Below, one piece after another: positions 1 to 10,555 of a stretch of DNA of 64,000 bases. This stretch comes from Legionella waltersii (GTDB lineage: Bacteria; Pseudomonadota; Gammaproteobacteria; Legionellales; Legionellaceae). Positions within the stretch are counted from its first letter, which is position 1. Every line of letters starts with the position of its first letter. The notes beneath the pieces are model-generated. The model searched no databases and was not told where the DNA came from. It worked only from the letters and a program-made list of their open reading frames with translations. Position numbers and translations under genes: made by a program. Location: the NCBI RefSeq assembly GCF_001468085.1, contig NZ_LNZB01000060.1, positions 520,257 to 584,256 of the forward strand. The letters run 5' to 3'.

Positions 1-1
1 C

Positions 2-583
2 GATGAAGTAATGACTGGATTTCGTGTAGGATTGCATGGCGCTCAAGGCCTTTATGGAATTAAACCAGATATAACAACTTTAGGAAAAGTAATAGGTGGA
101 GGTATGCCCGTTGGTGCTTTAGGTGGCTGTACAGAGATTATGTCTCATCTCGCTCCAGAAGGTCCAGTCTATCAAGCAGGAACTTTATCTGGAAATCCTC
201 TTGCCATGGCCGCTGGTTTAGCAACATTGACCGAAATAGAAAAACCTGGATTTTATGAACATTTAGCACAAACAACGAATCAATTAATAAACGCAATCAG
301 CTCAGCTGCAGAGCAATGTAATGTACCTGTATTTACCGCTGCCCTTGGTGGTATGTTTGGCTTTTGTTTTACAGAAAAAAAACAGGTCGATAATTATTCG
401 GATGTCGCTGCATCTGATGAAGTGATGTTTAAACAGTTTTATCACGGAATGCTCGAACAGGGTATTTATTTGGCACCATCCATGTATGAAGCTGGTTTTG
501 TATCCATTGCGCATACGCCATTAGAAATTCAAAAAACATATGAAGCAAGTGTTCGTGTTTTGAAGGAAATAGAAAATAGTTAA
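2..583 (+). CDS. hemL: Glutamate-1-semialdehyde 2,1-aminomutase, 3' part
   Basis: This is the C-terminal part of the PLP enzyme that converts glutamate-1-semialdehyde to 5-aminolevulinate in the C5 route to tetrapyrroles. The reading frame is open from base 2 and begins DEVMTGFR, a conserved block of the family. The PLP-binding lysine lies in TLGKVIGGGMPVGALGG. The segment YQAGTLSGNPLAMAAGL is also diagnostic of HemL. The 5' end lies outside the window, so the start cannot be assigned. About 190 of the usual ~430 residues are visible and the C-terminus looks complete. Confidence 0.95.
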   Translation, partial: DEVMTGFRVGLHGAQGLYGIKPDITTLGKVIGGGMPVGALGGCTEIMSHLAPEGPVYQAGTLSGNPLAMAAGLATLTEIEKPGFYEHLAQTTNQLINAISSAAEQCNVPVFTAALGGMFGFCFTEKKQVDNYSDVAASDEVMFKQFYHGMLEQGIYLAPSMYEAGFVSIAHTPLEIQKTYEASVRVLKEIENS

Positions 584-604
584 ATTCAATCAATTAAGCC
601 AAAT

Positions 605-667
605 TTATGCCCTTGCGTTGTCAAGTATGATCCAATTGGGAGCCAGATAGGCAATTTAAGGGCATAA
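605..667. other. Spaced inverted repeat downstream of hemL
   Basis: TTATGCCCTT at 605-614 and its exact reverse complement AAGGGCATAA at 658-667 are separated by 43 bases in the gap between hemL and the next gene. There is no T-tract directly after the right arm, so it is not a standard intrinsic terminator. It could be a long-loop terminator, an operator or chance. Confidence 0.3.
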
Positions 668-803
668 TTCGTGCGGTCTAGAAAGCATTTGAGATGTAAA
701 AATGTCAATATATTTAAATAAAAATATATATTTTTAATTCGCTGGACAGTTATTTTTTACCATGGCATATTCGATCTCCCACCAACGCAATGGAAAGCTA
801 ATC

Positions 804-2333
804 ATGTCGATAATGAGTAAAAAAATGGATTTATGGAAATCGATGCCCAATGGCACTGCCGCTTTATTTTTTATACAAATTGTTGCTACTTTAAGTTTTA
901 GTGTTCTTTACTCTACGCTGGTTTTATACATGAAAGGGAAATTGGGAATTCCCGTCGCTACAGCAAATAGCATAATGGGTGTATTTATAGCATTTAATTT
1001 CGCTCTTCACTTATTGGGTGGTTTTTGGGGGGGGAGATTAATGTCAAATAGAGCATTGTTCTGCGTAGGAATGATAGCTCAAGTAATCGGATGTGTGTTG
1101 TTGTCGTTTGGAACACAGTCATTTTTATATTATGGTCTTGCTGCCTTTTTAACGGGTTCAGGTTTAAATGTTACTTGCATCAACTGCATGCTAACGCAAA
1201 TGTTTTCTCCCGAGGACAATCGCCGTGAAACAGCGTTTTTATGGAATTACGCTGGTATGAATGTAGGCTTCTTTATTGGGTTTACATTGAGTGGGATTTT
1301 TCAAATTTCTCAAAACTATCAACGTCTATTTTTATTAAGTAGTTTGGGCAATCTTATAGCTGTGTTGATTTGTTTCTATTTTTGGCAGCAATTGTCTGAC
1401 ATCAACACTGCCTATTCCCAAAAAACCAAGGAGGAACAACGTAAATCAATTCGCTATGGTATTTTATTTGTAATGATGTTGCCTTTGGCCATTAGCCAAT
1501 TATTACAGTTTTCAAGTTTTGCCAACAAGCTTGTGATTTTAACGGGTGTAGCAATGTTGTTAGTCATACTTTACTTGGCTTATCAGCAACCTAACAAAAT
1601 TGCAAAAGATAAAATCATCGGCTTTACAGTTTTGATGTTGGTTGGCACTGTTTTCTGGATGCTGTATCAAATTGGACCTATGGGTTTAACTGTATTTATT
1701 GATAATAATGTTCAGCGTCATTTTGGTGGTTGGGTTATAGCTCCACAATGGTTCCAAAATATCAATACCATCGTCATAGTATTTGGTGGCCCCTTACTCG
1801 GTATAATGCTAAATAGGATGCGACATAATGGTTCACAAATTAATATACCCGCACAATTCGCCTATGCACTGCTATTCATTGGGATTGCTTTTGCAATTCT
1901 ACCGATTGGAATTGCCTATGCAAATCCTGACGGTATGGTTAACCCAAGTTGGGTTGTGACCAGTTTTGTTCTTCAAAGTATTGGAGAGTTATTAATTTCC
2001 CCGATAGGATATGCCATGATTGGTGCATTGGCACCCTCATCGCTACAGGGTGTGATGATGGGTATGTGGATGTTAAATACCGGAGTAGGTGCAACCTTAT
2101 CAAGCTATAGTTCCAATTTAATGATTGTTGGTCAAAGTAGTAGCTCACCACTAGTGACAAATAGTGGCTATAGCAATGTGTTTTTAATGCTGGGTTTGTT
2201 TGCCATATTCTCATCAATGATTGTATTTATACTCGTACCAAAATTAAGAAAATTAACGAATGAGAATAAATTCTCGGACTGTACTGATTCTGTTAAATCG
2301 GTTAGTAGTAATAGAGTAGCTTTATGTGAGTAG
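804..2333 (+). CDS. POT/PTR2-like MFS transporter, divergent
   Basis: A polytopic inner-membrane protein of about 509 residues with 12-14 hydrophobic segments. Its layout resembles proton-dependent oligopeptide transporters (DtpA/YdgR type), including a glycine-rich loop after TM2 ([10 protein letters not shown]) and the TM4-TM5 block around [11 protein letters not shown]. The ATG at 804 is preferred because GGAAAG lies about 9 bases upstream; the frame is open to an ATG at 762, and 813 is another option. The ExxER motif of TM1 and the conserved TM4 lysine are not visible, so proton coupling or substrate may differ. Peptide transport is inferred from family resemblance only. It overlaps mnmC by 8 bases. 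Confidence 0.75.
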   Translation: MSIMSKKMDLWKSMPNGTAALFFIQIVATLSFSVLYSTLVLYMKGKLGIPVATANSIMGVFIAFNFALHLLGGFWGGRLMSNRALFCVGMIAQVIGCVLLSFGTQSFLYYGLAAFLTGSGLNVTCINCMLTQMFSPEDNRRETAFLWNYAGMNVGFFIGFTLSGIFQISQNYQRLFLLSSLGNLIAVLICFYFWQQLSDINTAYSQKTKEEQRKSIRYGILFVMMLPLAISQLLQFSSFANKLVILTGVAMLLVILYLAYQQPNKIAKDKIIGFTVLMLVGTVFWMLYQIGPMGLTVFIDNNVQRHFGGWVIAPQWFQNINTIVIVFGGPLLGIMLNRMRHNGSQINIPAQFAYALLFIGIAFAILPIGIAYANPDGMVNPSWVVTSFVLQSIGELLISPIGYAMIGALAPSSLQGVMMGMWMLNTGVGATLSSYSSNLMIVGQSSSSPLVTNSGYSNVFLMLGLFAIFSSMIVFILVPKLRKLTNENKFSDCTDSVKSVSSNRVALCE

Positions 2334-4326
2334 TCACTTTATACCAATTCAAACGGCAGATCTTGAATGGAAACAGGATCTGCCTTATTCAAGACAGTTT
2401 AACGATATTTATTATTCTTCAGAAGGTGGGTTACAACAAAGTCGTTATGTTTTTATAGACGGCAATGATCTAATTAATCGTTGGAGAGCCCTTACTCAAA
2501 ATCAAAAATCTTACTTTAATATAGGGGAAACAGGTTTTGGTACTGGTATGAACTTTCTTCTTACATGGAAATTGTGGGAGGAAAATGCCCCCTCAAACGC
2601 AACTCTTCACTATATTTCTTGTGAAAAACATCCATTAACTAAAGATGATTTAATAAAGTGTTTAAATGCTTGGCCTGAAATTGCTTCTTATGTTGATGAT
2701 TTTATTGAGTTATACCCAGTATTAACACCCGGATTCCATCATCTACTATTTGCGCAAGGGAGAGTGAAACTAACACTTATGCTGGGTGATGCTCAGGAAT
2801 GTTACGAGCAACTCCTAGTGTGCGGCCATCCTAAGTTAGAGCATGAAATTAGAACCCCTTTTATAGATGCTTGGTATCTTGATGGATTTGCCCCTTCTAA
2901 AAACCAAAGGATGTGGTCAGATTCATTGCTTAAAATCATTGCACAACTATCTCGAAAAGAAAGCACATTGGCTACTTATTCTGCTTCAGGCATGGTTAAG
3001 TTATCGCTAGCTAATGCAGGTTTTATGGTATTTAAAAGAAAGGGCTTTGGACCAAAAAGACATATGATTACAGCTCAGTTCACTGAGCCTCCACAAGAAA
3101 ACAATAGGCCAATACACACACCATGGCATGCTAGTAAGCGATATCCAATTACTCAAAAATCAGCTCTCATCATTGGCGCAGGTTTAGCCGGTTGCTTTGT
3201 TGCTAATTCTTTGGCAAAACGTGATTGGAAAGTTACTGTACTGGAAAAACAACAATCCCTAGCTTTAGGGGGATCTGGGAATCAACAAGCTGTTATATTT
3301 CCCAAGCTATCCGCGTATAAGTCACCATTTACACAATTTATGCTTTATTCATTTCTATTTGCAAATCGCTACTATAAGCAACTGCTTAAAACAAATCCGA
3401 TTGGCAAATTAACCGGCACATTACTACTTGATTATAATGAAAAAGAAAGAGCTGCACATCTTAGTTTAGTTGATTGGCTATCCTATTACCCCGAATTGGG
3501 TGAGTTAGTGAGCAGCATTCGTGCATCTGAGCTGGCTGGTGTAACTATACCCTGTTCAGGACTGTATATACCGATGTCAGGGTGGATTAATTCTCCAGAG
3601 CTGTGTCATTTATTAACGGATAATAAAAACATTCAGTTACTTTATGGTGAGGAAGTAAATAGCATTAATTATATGAATGGTAATTGGCATGTTAATGGTA
3701 GGGAGTCACCTGTTCTAATTCTAGCGAATGGGCATGAAGGAAGCTGTTTTCAGCAAACAAATTATCTACCCATCAAATCGATTGGTGGGCAGATGACAAT
3801 GATTAAAGAATCGACCGCCAGTAAAAATCTTAAAATACCTATTTGTGGAGATGGTCATGTTTTGCCAAGCTACAAGGGCTGTCATCATGTTGGAGCCACT
3901 TATCATCTAACAGCAAATAAAGCTCATCTATCGGATGAAGATGATGTCTTGAATCAATTAAGATTAAAACACTTATCAGAACAGACCACTTGGTCTGATG
4001 CTCTAGTTAGTAGCTGGGCAGGAGTACGAGCAACTTCACCAGATTATTTGCCTATTGTTGGAGCTGTAGCAAAAGAAAATGAATTTTTACACACCTTTGC
4101 CACTTTAAAGAGTAATTCAAAACGATGGATTCCAAAGTTAGGACCTTATTATCAAGATTTATATATTTGTAGTGCTTTTGGATCAAGAGGGCTAACCACA
4201 GTCCCTTTAGCCGCTGAATGGCTTGCATCAATGATCAACAATGAGCTTTCCTTTCTCCCAAGACATTTAATTCAAGCGTTATCGCCAGCTCGCTTCCTAC
4301 GTAAAAAAATAATACATGGAATTTAG
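2326..4326 (+). CDS. mnmC: Bifunctional tRNA wobble-uridine modification enzyme MnmC
   Basis: MnmC completes mnm5(s2)U at position 34 of tRNAs. The C-terminal FAD domain removes the carboxymethyl group and the N-terminal domain methylates with SAM. Both halves are present in this 666-residue protein: a methyltransferase domain with the SAM loop [13 protein letters not shown] near residue 65 and [14 protein letters not shown], then a Rossmann FAD-binding motif [16 protein letters not shown] near residue 283. The length matches the E. coli fusion. The start is GTG, inside the end of the upstream transporter gene (8-base overlap), which suggests translational coupling. The prp genes follow on the same strand after about 70 bases. 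Confidence 0.95.
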   Translation: MSSHFIPIQTADLEWKQDLPYSRQFNDIYYSSEGGLQQSRYVFIDGNDLINRWRALTQNQKSYFNIGETGFGTGMNFLLTWKLWEENAPSNATLHYISCEKHPLTKDDLIKCLNAWPEIASYVDDFIELYPVLTPGFHHLLFAQGRVKLTLMLGDAQECYEQLLVCGHPKLEHEIRTPFIDAWYLDGFAPSKNQRMWSDSLLKIIAQLSRKESTLATYSASGMVKLSLANAGFMVFKRKGFGPKRHMITAQFTEPPQENNRPIHTPWHASKRYPITQKSALIIGAGLAGCFVANSLAKRDWKVTVLEKQQSLALGGSGNQQAVIFPKLSAYKSPFTQFMLYSFLFANRYYKQLLKTNPIGKLTGTLLLDYNEKERAAHLSLVDWLSYYPELGELVSSIRASELAGVTIPCSGLYIPMSGWINSPELCHLLTDNKNIQLLYGEEVNSINYMNGNWHVNGRESPVLILANGHEGSCFQQTNYLPIKSIGGQMTMIKESTASKNLKIPICGDGHVLPSYKGCHHVGATYHLTANKAHLSDEDDVLNQLRLKHLSEQTTWSDALVSSWAGVRATSPDYLPIVGAVAKENEFLHTFATLKSNSKRWIPKLGPYYQDLYICSAFGSRGLTTVPLAAEWLASMINNELSFLPRHLIQALSPARFLRKKIIHGI

Positions 4327-4395
4327 AAAATCAATTGAGAAGAACTAGGCATTGGAGCATAATATTAAGCCTTTAGGGTCAATGGAGTAATATGA

Positions 4396-5277
4396 ATGAC
4401 CAGATCTATGGGGACAGCATTTAGAACCGCAGTAAAGGATGACAAGCCTCTGCAAATACTAGGAACCGTTAATGCTTATTCTGCAATGCTTGCAAAATCA
4501 TCTGGTAGTAAAGCAATTTATTTATCTGGGGCAGGGGTTGCAAATGCTTCTTATGGCATTCCAGATCTTGGGATGACGAGTCTTCCTGAAGTATTAGAGG
4601 ATGCAAGAAGGATAACTCAGGCATGTGATTTACCTTTACTTGTGGATATAGATACTGGTTGGGGTCATGCATTTAACATAGCAAGAACAATCAAGCAAAT
4701 GGAAAAGGCTGGGGTAGCAGCCGTTCATATCGAAGATCAAGTGCTTGCTAAGCGATGTGGTCATCGACCTAATAAAGCGATTGTTTCAGCTTCTGAAATG
4801 GGAGACAGGATCAAAGCGGCTGTTGATGCACGTGAGGATTCCAGCTTTGTAATTATGGCACGGACAGACGCTTATGCTGTCGAAGGTATGAGTGCTGCCA
4901 TTGATAGAGCTGCATTGTGTGTGGAACTAGGTGCAGACATGATTTTTCCCGAAGCCATGACTACTCTGGAGGAGTACAAGAAGTTTGTTCAAGCCATCCA
5001 TGTACCTATTCTTGCAAATATCACCGAATTTGGTAAGACCCCATTATTTACTAGAGATGAACTAAGTAGTGTAGGCATATCAATGATTTTATACCCGCTA
5101 AGTGCATTTCGATCAATGTCCCTTGCAGCTTTACACACCTATCAAACAATTATTGATACAGGAACTCAAAAAGCAGTAATAGACAAAATGCAAACACGAA
5201 ATGATTTGTATGAAATACTTGGTTATCACCATTATGAACAGAAACTAGACCAATTGATGGGAGAAGAGAATGAGTAA
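4396..5277 (+). CDS. prpB: 2-methylisocitrate lyase
   Basis: PrpB cleaves 2-methylisocitrate to pyruvate and succinate, the last step of the methylcitrate cycle for propionyl-CoA. The 293-residue protein shows the isocitrate-lyase-superfamily signature KRCGHR with the catalytic Cys (near residue 121) and the Mg-binding DIDTGWG segment (near residue 86). The ATG at 4396 has GGAG about 8 bases upstream. An ATG at 4392 is in another frame. Its end overlaps prpC by 8 bases, so prpB-prpC-prpD forms a tight operon. No prpR regulator, prpE or acnD/prpF is visible here. Confidence 0.96.
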   Translation: MTRSMGTAFRTAVKDDKPLQILGTVNAYSAMLAKSSGSKAIYLSGAGVANASYGIPDLGMTSLPEVLEDARRITQACDLPLLVDIDTGWGHAFNIARTIKQMEKAGVAAVHIEDQVLAKRCGHRPNKAIVSASEMGDRIKAAVDAREDSSFVIMARTDAYAVEGMSAAIDRAALCVELGADMIFPEAMTTLEEYKKFVQAIHVPILANITEFGKTPLFTRDELSSVGISMILYPLSAFRSMSLAALHTYQTIIDTGTQKAVIDKMQTRNDLYEILGYHHYEQKLDQLMGEENE

Positions 5278-6388
5278 TAAAACTGGAGGTTTAGCCGGTG
5301 TAGTAGCTGGCCAATCAGCGATAGCCACGGTTGGCTTAGAAGGAAAGGGGTTGAACTACAGAGGTTATTCTATAAAAGATCTCGCTAACTCTGCCAGTTT
5401 CGAAGAAGTAGCTTATTTACTTCATTATGGAGCTTTACCAACCCAAATGGAGCTCAGTCAATACATCAATAAATTAGTGAACTTACGTGCTCTACCTGAA
5501 CATTTAAAATCTGTTTTGCGTTTAATCCCTAAAAACACTCACCCAATGGATGTTCTAAGAACAGCATGTTCTTTTTTGGGAACCATTGAACCTGAGGAAA
5601 CGTTTAAACAACAGTATGATATTGCCGATCGTTTGCTTGCTTTATTTCCAGGAATTATGTGCTATTGGTATGCTTATCAATTTCAAAATAAAGAGATTTC
5701 GGGACTGAGTGATGAAAAAACTATAGGCGGACATTTTCTATCTTTGTTGCATAGCAGAAAGCCAAGCAAACTTGAAACGGACATGATGAATGTTTCATTG
5801 ATCCTCTATGCTGAACATGAGTTTAACGCCTCTACCTTTGCAGCTAGAGTAACAGCAGCCACACTTTCAGATTTCTACTCTGCGATTACCAGTGCAATAG
5901 GGACGTTAAGAGGACCTTTGCATGGTGGTGCTAATGAAGCCGCTATGGAATTGCTTGAACAGTTTAAATCCCCAGATGATGCTGAAGAGGGTTTGCGCAA
6001 GAAATTAGCCAATAAAGAATTAATCATGGGCTTTGGTCATCGAGTATATACAACTTGTGATCCACGTTCAGACATTATAAAGCAATGGTCATTCAAACTA
6101 GGTGAGGAAAAGGGTGATTTATTGCTTTATCACATCTCAGAAAGGGTTGAAAAAATAATGTGGGATGAAAAAAAGTTATTTCCAAACCTCGATTTTTATA
6201 GTGCATCAGCCTATCACTATTGCGGTATTCCAACCCATTTATTCACACCAATTTTTGTAATGTCACGAATTACTGGATGGTCTGCTCATGTATTTGAACA
6301 AAGAGCTAATAACAAATTAATCCGTCCCACGTCCGAATACATCGGACCAGATTCAAGGGTTTTCCCTGCTATTAATACAAGAGGATAA
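5270..6388 (+). CDS. prpC: 2-methylcitrate synthase
   Basis: Condenses propionyl-CoA with oxaloacetate to 2-methylcitrate. The 372-residue length fits methylcitrate synthases rather than the longer hexameric citrate synthases. Citrate-synthase-fold signatures are visible: [11 protein letters not shown] and GFGHRVY with the two catalytic histidines, [10 protein letters not shown] with the catalytic aspartate, and [10 protein letters not shown] near the C-terminus. The start overlaps the end of prpB and the stop is one base before prpD. The methylcitrate assignment over plain citrate synthase rests on size and the prpB/prpD neighbours. Confidence 0.95.
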   Translation: MSNKTGGLAGVVAGQSAIATVGLEGKGLNYRGYSIKDLANSASFEEVAYLLHYGALPTQMELSQYINKLVNLRALPEHLKSVLRLIPKNTHPMDVLRTACSFLGTIEPEETFKQQYDIADRLLALFPGIMCYWYAYQFQNKEISGLSDEKTIGGHFLSLLHSRKPSKLETDMMNVSLILYAEHEFNASTFAARVTAATLSDFYSAITSAIGTLRGPLHGGANEAAMELLEQFKSPDDAEEGLRKKLANKELIMGFGHRVYTTCDPRSDIIKQWSFKLGEEKGDLLLYHISERVEKIMWDEKKLFPNLDFYSASAYHYCGIPTHLFTPIFVMSRITGWSAHVFEQRANNKLIRPTSEYIGPDSRVFPAINTRG

Positions 6389-6389
6389 T

Positions 6390-7835
6390 ATGCACAATTA
6401 TGTTGAAGACAATATCAAACCTGATTATGAACAGGTGTTTATTGATATTGCAGATTATGTTTTAAGTAAGAAAATTGATAGTGTACTTGCCTATGAAACA
6501 GCAAGATTGTGTTTAATGGATACACTAGGCTGCGGAATTTTAGCGCTTAATTTTCCTGAATGTACTAAATTATTGGGACCAGTTGTACCTGGTGCAGAGT
6601 TAAAAGGTGGTGCACGAGTACCTGGCACCTCTTATGAGTTAGATCCAGTTCAAGCCGCGTTTAATATAGGAACAATGATCCGATGGTTAGATTTTAATGA
6701 TACTTGGCTTGCAGCTGAATGGGGTCATCCATCTGATAACCTAGGGGCTATTTTAGCCGTCGCTGATTATTTATGTAGACAAAATTGTTCAAATGGTAAA
6801 GCCCCTATAACAATGCAAGATGTTCTTACTGCTATGATTAAAGCCCATGAAATTCAGGGGTGCTTGGCATTAGAAAATAGTTTTAACCGTGTTGGTTTGG
6901 ACCACGTTATCTTGGTTAAAGTTGCTAGTGCTGCTGTTGCGGCACAAATGTTTGGTGCCGATCGAGATACCTTGTTACGAACTTTATCTCAAGTTTTTGT
7001 TGATGGACAAAGTTTAAGAACTTATCGGCATGCGCCCAATGCTGGATCGAGAAAATCATGGGCTGCAGGTGATGCAACTTCACGCGCAGTTCGACTGGCA
7101 TTGATTGCAAAAGCCGGTGAGATGGGTTATCCAAGTGCTTTATCTGTGCCAACTTGGGGATTTTACGATGTTTTATTTGGTAAGAAACCCTTCAAATTTC
7201 AAAGGCCATACGGTAGTTATGTCATGGAAAATGTGTTGTTTAAACTGTCCTATCCTGCAGAGTTTCATGCTCAAACTGCAGTGGAATGTGCCGTGCATTT
7301 GCATCCTATAGTTAAAGAACGATTTGACGACATCTCAAAAATTGAACTAGTTACTCATGAATCAGCCATACGGATTATCAGTAAACAAGGCGTTTTGCAT
7401 AATCCTGCAGATAGAGATCACTGTTTACAATATATGGTAGCCATTGGTTTACTGTTTGGTGACTTACAGGCGGAGCATTATGAAAATAATGTTGCAGCTG
7501 ATCCTCGAATTGATGCATTAAGAGCTAAAATGCATGTCACTGAAAATGAACATTTTTCAAAGGACTATCATGACCCTGATAAACGCTCAATTGCTAACAG
7601 CATTAAATTGATTTTTAAAGATGGTACAGAAACTGATTTGATTACTGTTGAATACCCTATTGGGCATATGCGGAGAAGGGAGGAGGGTATTCCAGTATTG
7701 GTTTCTAAGTTCAGGAAAAATCTCAGTACAAAGTTCTTGCCAGATAGAGTTGAAAAAATCGTTCAGGCCATGAATGATACAAATACTTTATCAGCGATGA
7801 AAGTTTCAGATTTTATGGCTTTGTGGTCGCTTTAA
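6390..7835 (+). CDS. prpD: 2-methylcitrate dehydratase
   Basis: PrpD dehydrates 2-methylcitrate to 2-methyl-cis-aconitate and belongs to the MmgE/PrpD family. The 481-residue protein has the family blocks [22 protein letters not shown] near residue 92 and the basic [11 protein letters not shown] near residue 215 (the first, 22 residues long, is best located by its WLDFNDTW core). Rehydration would need an aconitase encoded elsewhere. It is the third gene of the prp operon, with a hairpin 16 bases after its stop. Confidence 0.95.
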   Translation: MHNYVEDNIKPDYEQVFIDIADYVLSKKIDSVLAYETARLCLMDTLGCGILALNFPECTKLLGPVVPGAELKGGARVPGTSYELDPVQAAFNIGTMIRWLDFNDTWLAAEWGHPSDNLGAILAVADYLCRQNCSNGKAPITMQDVLTAMIKAHEIQGCLALENSFNRVGLDHVILVKVASAAVAAQMFGADRDTLLRTLSQVFVDGQSLRTYRHAPNAGSRKSWAAGDATSRAVRLALIAKAGEMGYPSALSVPTWGFYDVLFGKKPFKFQRPYGSYVMENVLFKLSYPAEFHAQTAVECAVHLHPIVKERFDDISKIELVTHESAIRIISKQGVLHNPADRDHCLQYMVAIGLLFGDLQAEHYENNVAADPRIDALRAKMHVTENEHFSKDYHDPDKRSIANSIKLIFKDGTETDLITVEYPIGHMRRREEGIPVLVSKFRKNLSTKFLPDRVEKIVQAMNDTNTLSAMKVSDFMALWSL

Positions 7836-7850
7836 TCCTAACAAATAAGT

Positions 7851-7872
7851 GGTTGGGTACAGTCCCAACCAT
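7851..7872. terminator. Hairpin between convergent prpD and hypothetical gene
   Basis: TGGTTGGG at 7851-7858 pairs perfectly with CCCAACCA at 7865-7872 around a 6-base loop. It sits in the 42-base gap between two convergent genes, as expected for a shared terminator. The T-tract on either side is weak (TTAATTCT on the plus strand). Confidence 0.5.
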
Positions 7873-7877
7873 TAATT

Positions 7878-8324
7878 CTAGGGTTGCATAGCCACTGTTA
7901 GATTACTATTTTCATCTTGTTTACACAAAATACCTATTGCAGCAGTAAATATTGAGCCTATAAAATCAACAAGATTAATTATTGGGCTTGCAACAGTTGC
8001 TAGTACCATGGCTGCAGTAAAAATTACAGACTTAAGTGATAATTCCATTGATTTTTGAAACTCTTGAAAGCTTCTATTGATTACTAGGTTATATATCCCT
8101 TGAAGCAGATACACCATTGTATCAAGTAATAGCTCAAGGCTAATTAAGCTTAAAGCAATAGGTGCGCTGATTGGCGCGTAACATTTTTTTAGGGTCATTG
8201 GAGTAAAAAAAATGGGTGAAAAACTAGGTGTTTCACTAAATAACTCATCAAGTAGATCTTCAGTGACACCTGTTTGAGATTTTAGAAATTCATTTAGAGA
8301 ATCTAAACTATCTGATACAGCCAT
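7878..8324 (-). CDS. Hypothetical membrane-associated protein
   Basis: No family recognised. About 148 residues with a polar N-terminus (SDSLDSLNEFLKSQTG) followed by two long hydrophobic stretches, roughly residues 45-80 and 97-137, likely to insert in or lie along a membrane. The ATG at 8324 is preferred because AGGA lies 8 bases upstream; an in-frame ATG at 8333 has AGG directly against it, too close to act as a ribosome site. It converges with the prp operon and stands alone upstream of ppsR on the same strand. The size and hydrophobic hairpins would suit a small Legionella-specific protein, but no function can be assigned. Confidence 0.6.
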   Translation of the reverse strand: MAVSDSLDSLNEFLKSQTGVTEDLLDELFSETPSFSPIFFTPMTLKKCYAPISAPIALSLISLELLLDTMVYLLQGIYNLVINRSFQEFQKSMELSLKSVIFTAAMVLATVASPIINLVDFIGSIFTAAIGILCKQDENSNLTVAMQP

Positions 8325-8538
8325 AAAATACATCCTAATAAGAGTAAAGATAGATGGCAGCGAAAATACACAAATAAGTGAACTATTGCAACCATGATTT
8401 CTATATGAGACAAATTGAATAATTAAAAATCCATCCGGATTAATTGGTTAAAACAAGTTCATAGCAAAAAGCAACATTAGTAAAGCTCTCTCATTTAGCA
8501 ATGTGATTAAATGAGTCATTATCTTGCTGAAGCTCTTT

Positions 8539-9354
8539 TTAAATTTTGCGTTGTATGCCGGCAATCGAGAGAACTTTTGTTGAAATTTCTTCAATAGAAA
8601 ATTTTGTCGAATTAATATAGGGTATGTTTTCTCGCTTATACATTGCTTCTACTTCGGAAACTTCTAATCGACATTGTTCACTTGATGCGTATTTGCTATT
8701 AGGTCTTCGTTCTGATCGTATTTGTTGCAATCGTTGTGGATCAATTGTTAATCCAAATAGCTTATGTTTAAAGGGTTTTAAACTATCTGGTAATTTAAAA
8801 TGAGAAAGATCATCTTCAGTAAATGGGTAGTTAGCAGCAAGGATGCCGTATTGGAGAGCCATATATAAGCAGCTCGGTGTTTTACCACACCGTGAAACAC
8901 CTATTAAGATAATGTCAGCTTTTTCATAGCCCTTTATTTTAATTCCATCATCATGCGACAAGGCAAAATCAACGGCCTCGATTCTATGAGAGTAAGATTG
9001 GATATTCGCTACACCATGTGTTTTTCCTACTGTATAGGAGGATTTTTCAGAAAGCTCCTCTTCTAGTGGGCCAATAAAAATACTGAATAAATCAAAAAAA
9101 CGGGCGTTCGCTTTTTTAATCGCTTGTCGTATTTCTTGATTTACTAATGTCATAAATACTAATGGCTTACATTGGCTTTCATCAAAACTAGCATTTATTC
9201 TAGCAATAACGGACTCCGCTTTTTCAATCGAGTCAATATAGGGTATTGTGATTTTATTGAACTTAATATTTTCAAACTGAGTGATGAGACTATTCCCTAG
9301 CGTTTCAGCTGTAATACCGGTGCCGTCAGATAAAATAAAAACATATCGCTCCAT
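8539..9354 (-). CDS. ppsR: PEP synthase regulatory protein (kinase/pyrophosphorylase)
   Basis: A DUF299-family enzyme that switches phosphoenolpyruvate synthase on and off by ADP-dependent threonine phosphorylation and phosphate-dependent removal. The N-terminal YVFILSDGTGITAETLG and the P-loop-like GVSRCGKTPSCLYMA are hallmark blocks. The ATG at 9354 (271 residues, near the 277 of E. coli PpsR) is chosen because AGGG precedes it; a TTG at 9369 is possible but unlikely. Its presence implies a PEP synthase elsewhere. Placement beside the methylcitrate genes, which yield pyruvate, is suggestive of gluconeogenic carbon flow, but that link is inference. Confidence 0.93.
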   Translation of the reverse strand: MERYVFILSDGTGITAETLGNSLITQFENIKFNKITIPYIDSIEKAESVIARINASFDESQCKPLVFMTLVNQEIRQAIKKANARFFDLFSIFIGPLEEELSEKSSYTVGKTHGVANIQSYSHRIEAVDFALSHDDGIKIKGYEKADIILIGVSRCGKTPSCLYMALQYGILAANYPFTEDDLSHFKLPDSLKPFKHKLFGLTIDPQRLQQIRSERRPNSKYASSEQCRLEVSEVEAMYKRENIPYINSTKFSIEEISTKVLSIAGIQRKI

Positions 9355-9490
9355 AAATAACCCTTTCAATCAGCAAGTTAATCCTTATTCTAACGTTTAA
9401 AAACTATAATTGGAAATTGTACTTATCACTAGGTATCTGCTATCTTAATTGAGGTGGAAACCGTATTTTTATCGATTTGTCAGGGTCACT

Positions 9491-9937
9491 ATGAATAACA
9501 CGAATCAAAATGACAAGCTATTTATCTTGGGTATTATCTGTTTGGTTTTAGCATTAGGTTTACTTTTTTTTAGCCTATATATTTTGCCATACATCATTTG
9601 GGAATTTAATTATGACGTTCCTGATTTCATTCTTACTATGATAAATGATTATCAAGGCAACTATAGTTATTCACAAGGCAGTAGTAAAGCGATAGTTTGG
9701 CTATACTTTTTTATACCCTCGCTAATTTTTGGATATATTTCCTATTATATTTCAAATTACATCGATAAAAATGCACAAGATTTACAAAATCCTACAGAAG
9801 AAGAATCCAAAGAGCCAACAAAAAATAAGGAGTCATTAAAGGAATCGGCTTCCCTTGGGATTAAACTCTTATCAATTATTGTTTTAATTTTTGCAGTGGT
9901 CTTTATCCTTCAAGAATTTTTTGCTGTTACATCATAG
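9491..9937 (+). CDS. Hypothetical membrane protein, three predicted TM segments
   Basis: No family recognised. The 148-residue protein has a hydrophobic segment near residues 10-35, a second near 73-90 (VWLYFFIPSLIFGYISYY), a charged lysine/glutamate-rich linker, and a third near the C-terminus (LLSIIVLIFAVVFILQEFF). The ATG at 9491 is taken as the start; the frame extends to a TTG at 9449 without a convincing ribosome site. The next gene begins 15 bases after its stop, so the two are probably co-transcribed. Confidence 0.6.
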   Translation: MNNTNQNDKLFILGIICLVLALGLLFFSLYILPYIIWEFNYDVPDFILTMINDYQGNYSYSQGSSKAIVWLYFFIPSLIFGYISYYISNYIDKNAQDLQNPTEEESKEPTKNKESLKESASLGIKLLSIIVLIFAVVFILQEFFAVTS

Positions 9938-9952
9938 AGCTGGAGTTACCAC

Positions 9953-10555
9953 ATGTTAATTTTTAAAGGTTGGAAAATTAAACGAATTACCAAAAGGTTA
10001 AAAGCAATGATTGCCTATAGGGCAAGTAATCAACCTGGTGATGAAGTATTAAAAAAGGAAATTTTATATTATTTTGAGTTAGCAACAATATACAAACATT
10101 TAAAGGGAAATAAAAAACATCCATATTCCGATCTAATGGTCGTCGAGTGTTACCGGTCTGCAGCGGATTTAAATGATGCAGCAGCAAATTTTCAATTGGC
10201 TCAATTATTTTTAGATGAAGCAAAATACAGAAAGGGCTTAAATAATGAAGGTATCTTTACAAGCCCGGCTAATTTAAAACGTAGCGATCAATTATTTGAA
10301 GAAGCTCATGCACATTTAATTGCTGCAGAAAAATTAGGTCATGTAGGGGCGAAAAGACTAAGGGGACTCTGCATAATCAATGGCTGGGGCGTAACAAGTG
10401 ATAAAAATGCAGGTTTTGAACTTGTTGTTTCTAGCATCGATCAAGAAGGCTCATGGGAAAAAGTACCCCAGATTTTCGCTTCTATGGGGCTGAATAAACC
10501 TGAGTTTTTTGCTGCAATTATGCAACGGAGAAAAGACTCAAGTACCAATATATAA
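9953..10555 (+). CDS. Sel1/TPR-like hypothetical protein
   Basis: A 200-residue protein with alpha-helical repeat character. The segments AADLNDAAANFQLAQLFLDEA and AEKLGHVGAKRLRGLCIINGWGV (21 and 23 residues; read by their cores NFQLAQLF and GAKRLRGLCI) follow the Sel1-like pattern of small residues at fixed spacing. Such repeats mediate protein-protein contacts, and Legionella has many Sel1 proteins. No signal peptide is evident. GGAG lies 7 bases before the ATG. The last 38 bases overlap the 3' end of pilD on the other strand. Confidence 0.65.
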   Translation: MLIFKGWKIKRITKRLKAMIAYRASNQPGDEVLKKEILYYFELATIYKHLKGNKKHPYSDLMVVECYRSAADLNDAAANFQLAQLFLDEAKYRKGLNNEGIFTSPANLKRSDQLFEEAHAHLIAAEKLGHVGAKRLRGLCIINGWGVTSDKNAGFELVVSSIDQEGSWEKVPQIFASMGLNKPEFFAAIMQRRKDSSTNI

